Assembly (NCBI RefSeq): GCF_000016385.1
Contig: NC_009376.1
Coordinates: forward strand, 744,001-808,000
DNA length: 64,000 nt
Source: Pyrobaculum arsenaticum DSM 13514
GTDB lineage: Archaea; Thermoproteota; Thermoprotei; Thermoproteales; Thermoproteaceae
Direction: 5' to 3'
Below, piece by piece: positions 50,562 to 59,350 of the stretch. Position 1 is the first letter of the stretch, and the number at the start of each line of letters is the position of its first letter. The notes under the pieces were generated by a model. The model saw only the letters and a program-made list of their open reading frames with translations, was not told the origin of the DNA and searched no databases. The translations under genes and the position numbers were made by a program.

Positions 50562-51113
50562 CTAGTCTATATAAGTATTATTTTTTAACAAATGGTGAAA
50601 TCTCTCCATTAACGACCTCGTAGCCTCCACGGCTTTCTTGCAATTGTTTCCCCTCCACATGAGCTGGACGGCCCTACCCGAGGTTGATATTCTCCACGTG
50701 CCCACCTCCTCCCCCCAGCTCAGAAGCTGTTGCAACACCTCTTTGGGGGTGGATGTGTTAACCACGTAGAAAGAGCCTACCCTCTTCCCCTTTCCTCTTC
50801 TGGCCGCGTCCATAACACCTAAATCGAGCGGCGCGGCGAATCTCGTAACTACATATGTGCTTCTGCCCACGGCGTAGAAAAACATGAGGTTAAAGGGATT
50901 ATCCCAAGGCGCCCGCCTTATAAAGACTCCCACCTTCCCCTCGGGGCACTCCAAGTCCACGTACAACGATGAGGGATCCCCGGCGAATTTAACAACCCTA
51001 CACCCACAACTCCCAGCAACTTTTGGATTCACCTTGCGGAAAATTAACCCAGCCGCAGTGTACCATGCAGCGATAAAGACCATTATTGCCAACAAGGCCG
51101 TTAATGGGTCCAT
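50562..51113 (-). CDS. Membrane-anchored hypothetical protein
   Basis: 183 residues. One N-terminal membrane helix (3-25) is followed by a soluble domain with CGCRVVKF and two further cysteines (DLECPEG, NNCKKAV), in a mixed alpha/beta pattern. No family recognised. It lies just upstream of cstA (13 bp gap) on the same strand and may assist it. Confidence 0.55.
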   Translation of the reverse strand: MDPLTALLAIMVFIAAWYTAAGLIFRKVNPKVAGSCGCRVVKFAGDPSSLYVDLECPEGKVGVFIRRAPWDNPFNLMFFYAVGRSTYVVTRFAAPLDLGVMDAARRGKGKRVGSFYVVNTSTPKEVLQQLLSWGEEVGTWRISTSGRAVQLMWRGNNCKKAVEATRSLMERFHHLLKNNTYID

Positions 51114-51195
51114 GCACTAAGTAGGCCTCTATTTTAAAAACAAACAGGGGCAATATCCCGTCCTAATATATTTATGTGCTAATCAATGCAAATGT

Positions 51196-51861
51196 ATGGA
51201 AATAAGCAAAAAGATACATATTTCAAAGATGACCTACATGGGGCTGTTTATATCCCTCATCGGCTTCTGGCTCCTAGCCGGGGCGTTTTATTCAACGGCG
51301 GCGATTCTTGGCGCAGATTTGGAGAGCCCTTGGAGCGCTTTGATATACACAACAGCGCAAGCTGTATCCTTTGCGGTTTTGCTTAAAATCGCCGTAGCAG
51401 AGGGCGGGGGCTTTGCCTCTATATACTTCGGCGGCTTAACTCCACGGAAAATCGGAACTGCCACAGCTCTGCTAGCGGCGGCTATTGTGCTCTATTACCC
51501 CCTTGATCTGCTATTCTCACAAGCAGGTTTGCCGCCTGATAATTTCGGCTACAGATCCGGCGGGCTTGGCCTTGTACCAGTGGCGCTTTGGGCTGTGGGC
51601 GCGGCGTTTTTCGAAGAGGCTTTTTACAGAGGCTATGCCATCACTAGACTCATAAGCCTCACTAACAGCCCCCTACTGTCCTACGCCGTCTCTATTTTTT
51701 TCTTCTCGGCAATACATTTAATATTCGGCGTGAGGCTATTTTTGTATATACTAACTGTGTGGGCTCCCCTAGTCACAGTCACCTTTGTGATAACCCGAAG
51801 CACCTGGGCAACGTTTTATTTCCACCTAGTAAATAACCTACTAGTAAACTTCGTTACTTAG
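51196..51861 (+). CDS. CPBP (CAAX/Abi) family intramembrane metalloprotease
   Basis: 221 residues, about six to seven membrane helices. Catalytic motif 1 EEAFYRG (FFEEAFYRGYAI), motif 2 FFSAIHLIFG and motif 3 TFYFHLVNNLLV are complete. Family members include type II CAAX prenyl-proteases and bacteriocin-immunity proteases; the substrate here is unknown. A TATA-like AATATATTTATG sits about 25 nt upstream of the ATG. The 3' end overlaps the convergent transporter gene by 4 bp. Confidence 0.85.
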   Translation: MEISKKIHISKMTYMGLFISLIGFWLLAGAFYSTAAILGADLESPWSALIYTTAQAVSFAVLLKIAVAEGGGFASIYFGGLTPRKIGTATALLAAAIVLYYPLDLLFSQAGLPPDNFGYRSGGLGLVPVALWAVGAAFFEEAFYRGYAITRLISLTNSPLLSYAVSIFFFSAIHLIFGVRLFLYILTVWAPLVTVTFVITRSTWATFYFHLVNNLLVNFVT

Positions 51862-52694
51862 TGGGCGTACCTCACCGTGAGGAACACCCCCAGCGCCGCA
51901 GTTGCGATGCCTATGGTTTGCATTATTGTGGGAACTTCGCCGAGGATGATTGCAGATATCGCCAACGTGATTACGGGTAGTAGGGGCAGAGTTGCGGCTG
52001 TCTTTGCAGGACCTGCGCGGCTAATGGCCACGTTCCACGCGGTGTAGGCCAAGGCTCCTGGCACCACAGCGACATAGAGAAGGGCCGTCGCCACCTCCCA
52101 GCCGGCAAGAGTGTTAAAGTGGGCGACGACAGCGGTGGGGGCCAGAAAGGCAAGCCCCATGAGGCTTATCCACGCACTGGCGGGTCCTGGTGGGTAAATC
52201 TTATATAGCCTCCTCACGTATAGCGTGTAGGCTGTCCAAGAAAGTGTCGCCACTGAAGCCAAGGCTGGCCCCAGCGCCGACTTTACGGAGATGTATGGCG
52301 CCAGCACTAGGTAGGCCCCAGCCAGTGCCAGCAGACTACCCACTACGGCGGTGGGCGGCGGCGTCTCTCTCCTCGCGGCGTACGAAATCACCACAGTCAG
52401 TGGGCTTGCCATGACCACAAACAGAGAGGCGGCCGAGGCAGACATATAGCCCAACGCGGCGTATAGGGCAATGTTAAATACGGAGACCCCTAAGGCGCTC
52501 GATAGCGCAAGCTCTCTCATCCCGCCGGCATAGCGGGGGAAGCGAGTCATGGCGAAGATCACGGGCGTGGCCACGGCGAATCGGGCCAGAGAGAGAGCTA
52601 TAGGATCTACGCCGTGTAGCGCCAAGTAGCGGCCTGCTACATAGTTGGTGCTCCAAGCAGTCACTGAGAAAAGGGCCAGCAACAACCCCAACAC
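51858..52694 (-). CDS. EamA/DMT-family drug/metabolite transporter
   Basis: 278 residues, ten predicted membrane helices in two five-helix EamA repeats (first: AWSTNYVAGRYLALHGVDPIALSLARFAVATPVIF; second: LSWTAYTLYVRRLYKIYPPGPASAWISLMGLAFL). RhaT-type transporters move small metabolites. Substrate cannot be deduced. It lies beside the TusA-like/rhodanese genes with a short gap. Confidence 0.85.
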   Translation of the reverse strand: MLGLLLALFSVTAWSTNYVAGRYLALHGVDPIALSLARFAVATPVIFAMTRFPRYAGGMRELALSSALGVSVFNIALYAALGYMSASAASLFVVMASPLTVVISYAARRETPPPTAVVGSLLALAGAYLVLAPYISVKSALGPALASVATLSWTAYTLYVRRLYKIYPPGPASAWISLMGLAFLAPTAVVAHFNTLAGWEVATALLYVAVVPGALAYTAWNVAISRAGPAKTAATLPLLPVITLAISAIILGEVPTIMQTIGIATAALGVFLTVRYAH

Positions 52695-52715
52695 TAAAGC
52701 GGGAAAAAGGGGAGT

Positions 52716-52961
52716 TTAAAGAATTTTCTGAATTAGCAAAACAGCGACGGGACCCTCAGCCCTCTTCTCCACCTTAAAACCAGCCGCCTTGGCGATTGTC
52801 TCAATAGTCAAAGCCCAATCAGCGTCGTCAGTTGCGGCCTCAACGGCCTCGCCGGGAGCAAGACGTTGCAGGTGTTCCATTAAAATATAGGCGGGGTGCC
52901 TCAGCCCCATCTTGTGACAACTATCATCTCTAGAGAAGCTGTACCTAGCCACTATCCTCAT
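52716..52961 (-). CDS. TusA-like protein
   Basis: 81 residues. RIVARYSFSRDDSCHKMGLRHPAYILMEHLQRLAPGEAVEAATDD, then a helical IETIAKAAGFKVEKRAEG segment, follows TusA topology. The normal Cys-Pro-x-Pro is altered: the cysteine sits in SCHKMGLRHPAY, so sulfur-carrier activity is uncertain. The ATG at 52961 overlaps the stop of the rhodanese gene, giving translational coupling with a sulfurtransferase. That supports a sulfur-transfer role. Confidence 0.65.
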   Translation of the reverse strand: MRIVARYSFSRDDSCHKMGLRHPAYILMEHLQRLAPGEAVEAATDDADWALTIETIAKAAGFKVEKRAEGPVAVLLIQKIL

Positions 52962-53797
52962 TTCTCGACGGGCGCCCCCACTAGGTTGCCCCACTCAGCC
53001 CAGCTCCCGTCGTATACCCTAACGGCAGGGTATTTAAGTATGTGCTTAAGCACAAACCAAGTGTGGGCGGCCCTCTCGCCGATTCTGCAGTAGGTAATCA
53101 CCTCCTTATCCGGCGTTATGCCAGCTGATTCATACAGCTTTTTTAGCTCCTCTGGCGGCTTGAACTTGCCCGTGTTGGGGTCAACGGCTTGGCCCCACGG
53201 TATGTTCACAGCGCCGGGGATGTGGCCCCCCACCTGGGTCTGCTCGTTGGGGTACTCGGGCGGCGCCGTTATTTCGCCCTTGTACTCAGCCGGCGATCTT
53301 ACATCAATGAGGAGGACGCTCTTCTTAATCTCTCCGTGAACCACCTTATTCATCACTTCCCAAAGGTAGGCACGTCTTGAGCCCCAGTCGACGCGTCTCA
53401 CCTTGTACTGGGTCTTGGGATACCGCGGCACCTCCTGCGTAGTCGGCCTACCCTCCTTGGCCCACGCGGTTCTCCCGCCGTCCATAAGCCTTATATCCTC
53501 GTGGCCATAAGTCTCGAAGAGCCAGAAGGCGTAGGCGGCGAACCAGTTGTTGAAATCGCCGTAGAGCACCACCGTGTGGTCATTGGAAATCCCCTTCTCG
53601 GACATGAGCCTCTCGAAATCCTCCGGCTCAATAAAATCCCTCCTAACGGGGTGGCGCAGCTCCTTCCACGTTATCAACACGGCACCCGGAACATGCCACA
53701 CATTGTAGGCCGTGTTGGGGTCGTAGTCCACCTCGACAATCCGCACCTTAGGGTTGTTGAGGTTTTGATGCACCCACTCAGTAGTCACCAACGCCAT
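52958..53797 (-). CDS. Thiosulfate sulfurtransferase with two rhodanese domains
   Basis: About 279 residues: an N-terminal inactive rhodanese domain (WHVPGAVLITWKEL) and a C-terminal active domain with the catalytic Cys in ITYCRIGERAAHTW. The active loop CRIGER is the TST/rhodanese form. It transfers sulfane sulfur from thiosulfate to acceptors. The ATG at 53797 and one three codons earlier (53806) are both possible; a TTTTTTAAG element about 25 nt upstream fits the former. Immediately downstream is the TusA-like gene (overlapping stop). This links it to the dsr locus 4-10 kb away. Confidence 0.88.
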   Translation of the reverse strand: MALVTTEWVHQNLNNPKVRIVEVDYDPNTAYNVWHVPGAVLITWKELRHPVRRDFIEPEDFERLMSEKGISNDHTVVLYGDFNNWFAAYAFWLFETYGHEDIRLMDGGRTAWAKEGRPTTQEVPRYPKTQYKVRRVDWGSRRAYLWEVMNKVVHGEIKKSVLLIDVRSPAEYKGEITAPPEYPNEQTQVGGHIPGAVNIPWGQAVDPNTGKFKPPEELKKLYESAGITPDKEVITYCRIGERAAHTWFVLKHILKYPAVRVYDGSWAEWGNLVGAPVEK

Positions 53798-53985
53798 GTA
53801 ATACATCTCGAATCGGTTTCTTAAAAAATACTAAAAGTGCAAAAAATTCACTTCGAACAAGAACATATCTTTACTATTGCAAACAATCTCAGACTGATAT
53901 CCGGCGCTCAGACAAATAGGGATATTTTCGAATACCGAACCTATCTCCTAAAAGACGTTTTGTAAAAGTCTTCGGGTTTTGGGGC

Positions 53986-54231
53986 CTACTTTTCGCTGAC
54001 CTGTTTCAAGTTCTCTTCCATGCAACTTCCCATTGCCTTGAGTACGGTTATCATTAGGCCCATAGCTTTCTGCACCTCGGGGTCTCTCATGGCGCTTAGG
54101 AGGCCGAAGAGGCCGATCTTCGGCGCGCCGTTTTCAGCTATTTGCCTCAGCGCCTTGCTTGTGCAAGTCACCCCGCCCTGCATCGCCGCGCCCATAGCGT
54201 TGAGATCCGCGGCGTCCATAATAGACAGCAT
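53986..54231 (-). CDS. DUF1641 family protein
   Basis: 81 residues. GAPKIGLFGLLSAMRDPEVQKAMGLMITVLKAMG is the DUF1641 core. These small helical proteins co-occur with rhodanese, TusA and Hdr-like genes in sulfur-oxidising and archaeal genomes; no biochemical role is established. It is 14 nt downstream of the Hdr-like Fe-S gene and upstream of the rhodanese gene in the same direction. Confidence 0.75.
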   Translation of the reverse strand: MLSIMDAADLNAMGAAMQGGVTCTSKALRQIAENGAPKIGLFGLLSAMRDPEVQKAMGLMITVLKAMGSCMEENLKQVSEK

Positions 54232-54245
54232 CGAGTTGAGATCTT

Positions 54246-54635
54246 TTAGAGGCGCTCTTCGTCTAAGGCCCTGGCGCCCACCGCCTTGCCGAAAATCCTC
54301 TCGCTGAGAGACTCCGCCTTTAACACCGCTATTATCAACTCGGCGCGGCCCACAGGCGAGTTGTAGATATCCTTAATCCTCACATATGTGGGGCAGTTGT
54401 CGAGGCTGACGCTACAGTGGACACAGACCTCGAGCACCATTTTGACATTTCTATTAGAAGCCGCCCCCTCCCTCAGCCTCTTCTCTATATGTTCCAGCGG
54501 GTTTGGAGATAGCTCCAGGTCCACCTTAGAGTGGAGCGTCTTTATCTGGTCTTCACGAGCTTTTAAAGGCTTAAAATTGGAAGCGTCTCCCATTTTAAAC
54601 ACAGGAGCGTGTTCAGTAGCCACGGCGTGCGACAT
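54246..54635 (-). CDS. Hdr/DsrK-type Fe-S protein fragment with a substituted cluster cysteine
   Basis: 129 residues. The VCVHCSVSLDNCPTYVRIKD block followed by SPVGRAELI matches the N-terminal cluster of HdrC/DsrK proteins, which normally have CxxCxxCxxxCP; here the third cysteine is Ser (CVHC-SV-S). The second cluster and the CCG domains of full-length DsrK/HdrD (about 500 residues) are absent. A short stand-alone protein is possible, but a 3'-truncated relic is equally so. DsrK is the natural partner of DsrM at 59351. Confidence 0.65.
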   Translation of the reverse strand: MSHAVATEHAPVFKMGDASNFKPLKAREDQIKTLHSKVDLELSPNPLEHIEKRLREGAASNRNVKMVLEVCVHCSVSLDNCPTYVRIKDIYNSPVGRAELIIAVLKAESLSERIFGKAVGARALDEERL

Positions 54636-54729
54636 AGTGTGTCTGGCGTGTAAAAATTAAATTATTAACAACCTTGTGGAAATTTGCGCAATGACAATAA
54701 TACTTATAAAATGAGACGCGGCTATACTT

Positions 54730-56055
54730 GTGATAGCCCGCGTTGTAATTTCCGCCCCGAAGGGCATGTCAGACAAGACCATAGTCACCCTGGCAATTCT
54801 CCGAGACCTTAGAAAGAGAGGGTACAACGTAGCCCACTCAAAGTGGGGCATGATCACATAGACCCCTCTTACCACAAGTGGATCTCTGGGTGGCCTAGCA
54901 GAAACCTCGACGTGGTGTTAATGGGAGAGGACGGGGTGGTTGAGAGGTTTCTACGCTACTCCGCGGGGGCAGACGTGGCAGTGGTAGAGGGCGTCATAGG
55001 CCTCTACGACTCGGTAGACGGCGTGAGCGAGTTGGGGTCTACTGCGCAAGTGGCAAAGTTGTTAAAGGCGCCTGTGGTGCTTGTTTTAAACGGCGACAGG
55101 GTTAATAGAACTCTCAGAGCTGTGGTCAGGAGGCTAAAGGCCTTTGACCCCAGCGTGGCAATACCTGGAGTAATACTCACTAGAGTGGCGCTTGGGCCGG
55201 GCGGAGAAGCTTGCCAAGTCCCTCCCAGAGGAAGGGGGAGATACTAGGCGTAGTCCCAAAGTCCAGAGCCGTGACAGAGGCATTCTCCTACCGCCACCTA
55301 GGCCTAGTCCCAGTGGACGAGGGGGGCGTCCCAATGTTAGAAGAAGTGTTAGACAACTACGTAGAGCCTTACATCGACTTAGACCGCCTAGTAGAAATTG
55401 CGAAGTTAAGCGACGAGCTAGACGCGCGCGTGGAGGGGGGAGACTTGCTTACGCGGGTGGGGTGTAGAATAGGCGTTGTGGTAGACAGCGCCTTTAACTT
55501 CCACTACCCCGAGCTTCTAGAAGAGGCTGAGGCCCTAGGCGAGGTGGTTTACCTAAGCGTTGCGAGAGACGGCGCCTTGCCGCCAGTAGATGTGTTAATA
55601 GTGGGGGGGGGGGGCTTTCCAGAAGTCTTGGCGGAGAAATTGGAGAGAAACAAGTCATTTAGAAAAGCCGTGTTAGAATACGTGGAGAGGGGCGGGAGGG
55701 TGTATGCAGAATGCGGAGGCTTTATGTACATGACCTCTTCAATAATTGTAATTGACAGCTCGGAGTATGAAATGGCAGGCGCCATAGACGCAGTTACGTA
55801 CGTGTTAGAGAGGCCGGTAGGTAAGGGCTATACGTGGGGTGCTGTAGTCGGCGAGACTCCAGTGGCCCCCACAACGCCTTTCTCAAAGGCCACGAGTTCC
55901 ACTACTCAAGAATGGCATTTAGAGAGAAAGCCCAGCCTGTAATTAGGCTTGAAAGAGGCGTGGGGATAGGCGGAGGGTGGGACGGGGTGGTGAAGAAAAA
56001 TCTACACGCCCAGTACATACACATACACCCCCACACCTATAGCGTGTTGAGAGGC
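54730..56055 (+). pseudogene. dsrN: Cobyrinate/siroheme a,c-diamide synthase (CobB/DsrN type) with at least three frameshifts
   Basis: From GTG 54730 the sequence opens IARVVISAPKGMSDKTIVTLAIL, where the P-loop GxxGxGKT is degraded to GMSDKT. A one-base deletion near 54843 shifts frame before GHDHIDPSYHKWISG. A second shift near 55200 precedes the LGVVPKSRAVTEAFSYRHLGL block, then VLIVGGGGFPE and the Cys nucleophile region AECGGFMYM. A third near 55870 precedes HEFHYSRMAF and the end. In dsr loci this family (DsrN) amidates siroheme; in other loci CobB serves cobalamin. The location favours DsrN, but decay means the product is not made. Confidence 0.75.
55603..55614. repeat. G12 homopolymer tract in the siroheme-amidase pseudogene
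   Basis: Twelve Gs encode the glycine stretch of VLIVGGGGFPE. Relatives usually have three glycines at this GGG-x-P-E site, so the tract appears to have expanded by about three bases and remains in frame. Confidence 0.9.
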
Positions 56056-56056
56056 T

Positions 56057-56270
56057 ATGCCAATCTACGTAGTGGAGGCCGGCCCGGGGGACCCAAGCCT
56101 CTTGACGCTCAAGTCGGTGGAACTACAGTCAAAAGTCGACGTAGTGGCCTTCGGCGACTTAGTGCCAGAGGAGATCCCACCGAGAAACCGCCAAGAAGAT
56201 ACTGACAGAGTTTCCGTCGGCGTGGGTAGACGCCAGAGGCTTTTTAGAAGATCTCCCCGTGACATTTAAG
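56057..56270 (+). pseudogene. Tetrapyrrole methylase (CobA/CbiF type) remnant
   Basis: The ATG at 56057 opens PIYVVEAGPGDPSLLTLKSVEL and VDVVAFGDLVPEEI, the N-terminus of uroporphyrinogen-III/precorrin-4 methyltransferases. It runs out at about 56190, after which only short pieces in other frames (AKKILTEFPSAWVDARG, VTFKRVLFQA) could be its continuation. The remaining about 200 residues of the enzyme are missing. With the adjacent amidase pseudogene it forms a decayed siroheme/cobalamin module. Confidence 0.65.
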
Positions 56271-56438
56271 AGGGTTCTCTTCCAAGCCTAGTAGAGACAA
56301 AAAACACGGGGAGAGAGGCTTTTGGGAGAGTGTTCACAAGTCTGGCAGAGATAAAAGATGCAGTCGCCAAAGAGAAGGAATACGTACATCCACCCACCTA
56401 ACTGTTAATAAGATTCTCAAAGATATCCACACATATTC

Positions 56439-56685
56439 ATGCTAACCTACGACCAGATACTAGAAAAGTTCTGTCTGTGCGACGTCAAGGCTTATATAAG
56501 GCAAAAGACGGCGTTGTAATCTTCCCCCAAACTTAAAAGGGCTGAGAGTAGAAGAGGCGTTGAAAAAGGCAAGGGGGGTAGTTGTGGAAGCAGAAAAAGA
56601 TGGTTTTAAACACATCTTTGTAATAAGCAAGTCGGTATATGTAAAGAAGATGGCGCCGCCTCTTCTAACAACGGCAAAAATCTAG
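56439..56685 (+). pseudogene. Unknown short gene with a frameshift
   Basis: An ATG at 56439 reads LTYDQILEKFCLCDVKAYIR, then leaves frame around 56505-56530 in a C-rich stretch (tcttcccccaa). Another frame continues NLKGLRVEEALKKARGVVVE and HIFVISKSVYVKKMAPPLL to TAG at 56683. Both parts look protein-like. The gene appears disrupted at a five-C run. No family recognised. Confidence 0.5.
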
Positions 56686-56743
56686 GCCTTTTCCCCATAA
56701 AAACGCCGGCTTTTATAAAAACTGTACATAAGTTATATTAAGT

Positions 56744-58231
56744 GTGCAACGTTTATTATTTCTCGTAGTATGTGTAATAAATTTTTTAATAGTAATGTTA
56801 ACATATGCCATGGCTCAGCAACGAAAGATTGATTGGAGTTCTTTGTGGAAGAAAGAAGATTGGTGGGCCCTGTGGCTTGGGCTTTTTGTTTTCTTACTGG
56901 CGTGGTTCCTCCTATTGGGCTGGGTGCCTAAGACCAGCGTGTGGATTGACCCATCAAAAAGTATATCAACAGCGAGCAAGGAATTTGCATACCTCGGCGG
57001 CTGGAGCCTCATATTGCTCTACTTCTTCACCCTAGTGGTGTTGTCCATAGCGGCTGCGCTCATGAAATACGACGTGAAGGCGTTTGCAGTGGGCTATACC
57101 GTTATTTTCTGGCTTTCCTACCTCATGTGGTGGTTTAGCAACTATGCTTACATCGCCGCCACTCCTGACGTATGGCCTAGATATGGAATTAACTGGAGCC
57201 TCAGCCTAACTGGCGAGGCTGGCTGCATATTTGCATTAGTTCTCGGCCTTATAATAGGCAACACCGTGAGGAAGCTACCCAAGCCGCTTGAAGTAGCAGC
57301 CAGGCCTGAGTGGTATATCAAGACTGCCATAGTCCTACTAGGCGCAGTGGTTGGCGCAAAGGCGCTTCAAAATATGACTGTCGCCGCTGAGGTTTTAACT
57401 AGAAGCCTCATAGCAATTGTAGCTGCGTATTTAATTTACTGGCCAATTTCATACTTAATATCAAGAAAAATTGGCTTAGATAAGCAGTGGGCTGCGACGC
57501 TGGCTTCCGGAGTCAGCATCTGCGGAGTCTCTGCGGCCATAGCCACTGCGGCGGCAATTGGGGCCCCCGCCGTGATTCCAGGCACAATTGCATCTATCAT
57601 AGTCATATTTGCAGTAATCGAGTTGATAATTCTCCCCTGGGTGGCGGCTCAGATTTTGACATGGGCCCCTTTGGCCGCGGGGGCGTGGATGGGTCTTGCC
57701 GTTAAGACGGACGGAGCTGCGGCAGCCTCAGGCGCTGTTACAGATGCATTAATAAAAGTTAAAGTGCCTGAAGCCGCAGGATGGGTCACTGCAACGGCGG
57801 TGACTGTTAAAGTATTTATAGACATTTGGATTGGACTGTGGGCATTTGTACTAGCCCTGTGGTGGGTTACGAGAGTAGAGAGAAAGCCAGGAGAGAAGGT
57901 TCAAGCCGTAGTCATTTGGTATAGATTTCCAAAATTTGTAATTGGCTATTTCGTTACAATGTTTGCAATATTAGCCCTGGCCTCTTTCATACCTATTAAA
58001 GACGCCATTTCTCTTGCCAGTGCCGTAACGGGACAGTCGGACGTGTTAAGACAGTTCTTCTTCCTCATAACTTTCACCTCCATAGGGCTAACTACTAACT
58101 TTAGGAAGTTTAAAGAAATCGGCGCCGGCAAGGCCGTGGTGGCTTACTTTATATCCTTGCTGGTTATAATATTCATAGCCTTAGGTCTCGCCGTGGCTTT
58201 CTTTGCAGGATTGCCTCTGCCCAAGTCCTAA
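56744..58231 (+). CDS. YeiH/UPF0324-type putative sulfate/sulfur-anion exporter
   Basis: 495 residues, about 11-13 membrane segments. The diagnostic GVSICGVSAAIATAAAIGAPAVIPG motif of the YeiH family is present, with GAVVGAKALQN and VKTDGAAAASGAVTDAL. Some relatives are linked with sulfonate or sulfite metabolism, so export of sulfur anions beside dsr genes is plausible. The longer N-terminus (about 130 residues before the core) is a variant. GTG start at 56744 about 20 nt downstream of a GTTATATTAAG element. Confidence 0.78.
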   Translation: MQRLLFLVVCVINFLIVMLTYAMAQQRKIDWSSLWKKEDWWALWLGLFVFLLAWFLLLGWVPKTSVWIDPSKSISTASKEFAYLGGWSLILLYFFTLVVLSIAAALMKYDVKAFAVGYTVIFWLSYLMWWFSNYAYIAATPDVWPRYGINWSLSLTGEAGCIFALVLGLIIGNTVRKLPKPLEVAARPEWYIKTAIVLLGAVVGAKALQNMTVAAEVLTRSLIAIVAAYLIYWPISYLISRKIGLDKQWAATLASGVSICGVSAAIATAAAIGAPAVIPGTIASIIVIFAVIELIILPWVAAQILTWAPLAAGAWMGLAVKTDGAAAASGAVTDALIKVKVPEAAGWVTATAVTVKVFIDIWIGLWAFVLALWWVTRVERKPGEKVQAVVIWYRFPKFVIGYFVTMFAILALASFIPIKDAISLASAVTGQSDVLRQFFFLITFTSIGLTTNFRKFKEIGAGKAVVAYFISLLVIIFIALGLAVAFFAGLPLPKS

Positions 58232-59217
58232 ATCCAGTAAAGTCTATAACATTTTTTACACGGCTCCGGCGGGTCCGGGGGGATAAAATCCGATTTTTTT
58301 CTCGCTTCAAATATACCGACAAATTCTCTACGTCTTTTTAAAATGGCTCTAATTCCCTCTCTAATGTTGCCAAAAGAGAGCCGGGGATTTTTCTTGCACT
58401 TTTCTTCAAAACACCTCTGGGCGTAGTCAGGCAGGCTTAGGTAGACACAGGGATACACCTCGCCGTCGGCGTCAATGTATAGAGTTGAAGTTGGTGCCTC
58501 TGGACATTCTAGGTGTTCCCAAGGCGAGAACCGCCTGTGGCTCAGCTTTACGCCGCTCTTCTCAGCCACCTCTTTTGCCTCTCTTATTGTCGCCAATACG
58601 TGGGGAGGCTCTGGTTCAAATATTTTAGAAAAGACTTTCAACAGCCAGAGGCTGGGGTGCGGCAGGTACGACAAGTTGCTAAGCCTAACTTCGTCTACGC
58701 CGAGCTCGGCTGCCAATTTGACAAAGAAAGGGAGTTCTCTATAGGTATCTCCCAGCATCATATATATCGCCACTATCCTCGTCCCCGAGGCTTTTAACAG
58801 AGGCGCCAACCTGCGCAAGTTTTGTAAAATTGTATTAAAGTCATTACCTGGTCTATATCTATTGTGTGTCTCGGCCCTGGTACCTGCAAATGTGACAGCT
58901 AAAATATCAACGCCGATTTTAACTATCCCCTTTGCTAAACTCCCTGCTAATAAAACCCCGTTTGTGGTAAACCCTACAGAAAAGTGGCGACGCGCAAGCA
59001 TCAACATTTCCAAAAACTGGGGATGTAACAAGGGCTCGCCCCAGCCTTGTAAGTGAACATATTTAACCCCCGCCCCCACTCCCTCTTCTACCACGCGTTG
59101 AAAAAGAGAGAATTCCATAAACCTCCCCACCCACTTGTCGCGGTAAATAGTAAGCGGACAGTAGACACAACGCCCATTACACGTCGTGGAGACACCCACT
59201 TGGAAGACGTTAATCAC
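58228..59217 (-). CDS. Radical SAM protein with C-terminal SPASM-like cysteines
   Basis: About 330 residues. The radical SAM cluster CNGRCVYCP, GGWGEPLLHPQF-like segment (QGWGEPLLHPQF), and a C-terminal set of cysteines (LECPEAP, VYPCVYL, CFEEKCKK, EPCKKC) fit radical SAM/SPASM maturases. Substrate unknown. The open frame goes to 59283, but the TATA-like ATATAATTAA on the minus strand is inside it; GTG 59217 (or 59223) is about 20-25 nt downstream. Divergent from dsrM, it may serve cofactor or enzyme maturation for the dsr locus. Confidence 0.8.
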   Translation of the reverse strand: MINVFQVGVSTTCNGRCVYCPLTIYRDKWVGRFMEFSLFQRVVEEGVGAGVKYVHLQGWGEPLLHPQFLEMLMLARRHFSVGFTTNGVLLAGSLAKGIVKIGVDILAVTFAGTRAETHNRYRPGNDFNTILQNLRRLAPLLKASGTRIVAIYMMLGDTYRELPFFVKLAAELGVDEVRLSNLSYLPHPSLWLLKVFSKIFEPEPPHVLATIREAKEVAEKSGVKLSHRRFSPWEHLECPEAPTSTLYIDADGEVYPCVYLSLPDYAQRCFEEKCKKNPRLSFGNIREGIRAILKRRREFVGIFEARKKSDFIPPDPPEPCKKCYRLYWI

Positions 59218-59350
59218 AAACACGTCGACAGAGTTAATTATATGTTTTGTGCAGAGGTTTGTATCAAAAGTCAGACATGGCAAACCTCTCTTTAACTAGT
59301 ACTCTAATTAGAATAATAAAAGCTATATTTAAACTTGCTTACATACCGCT

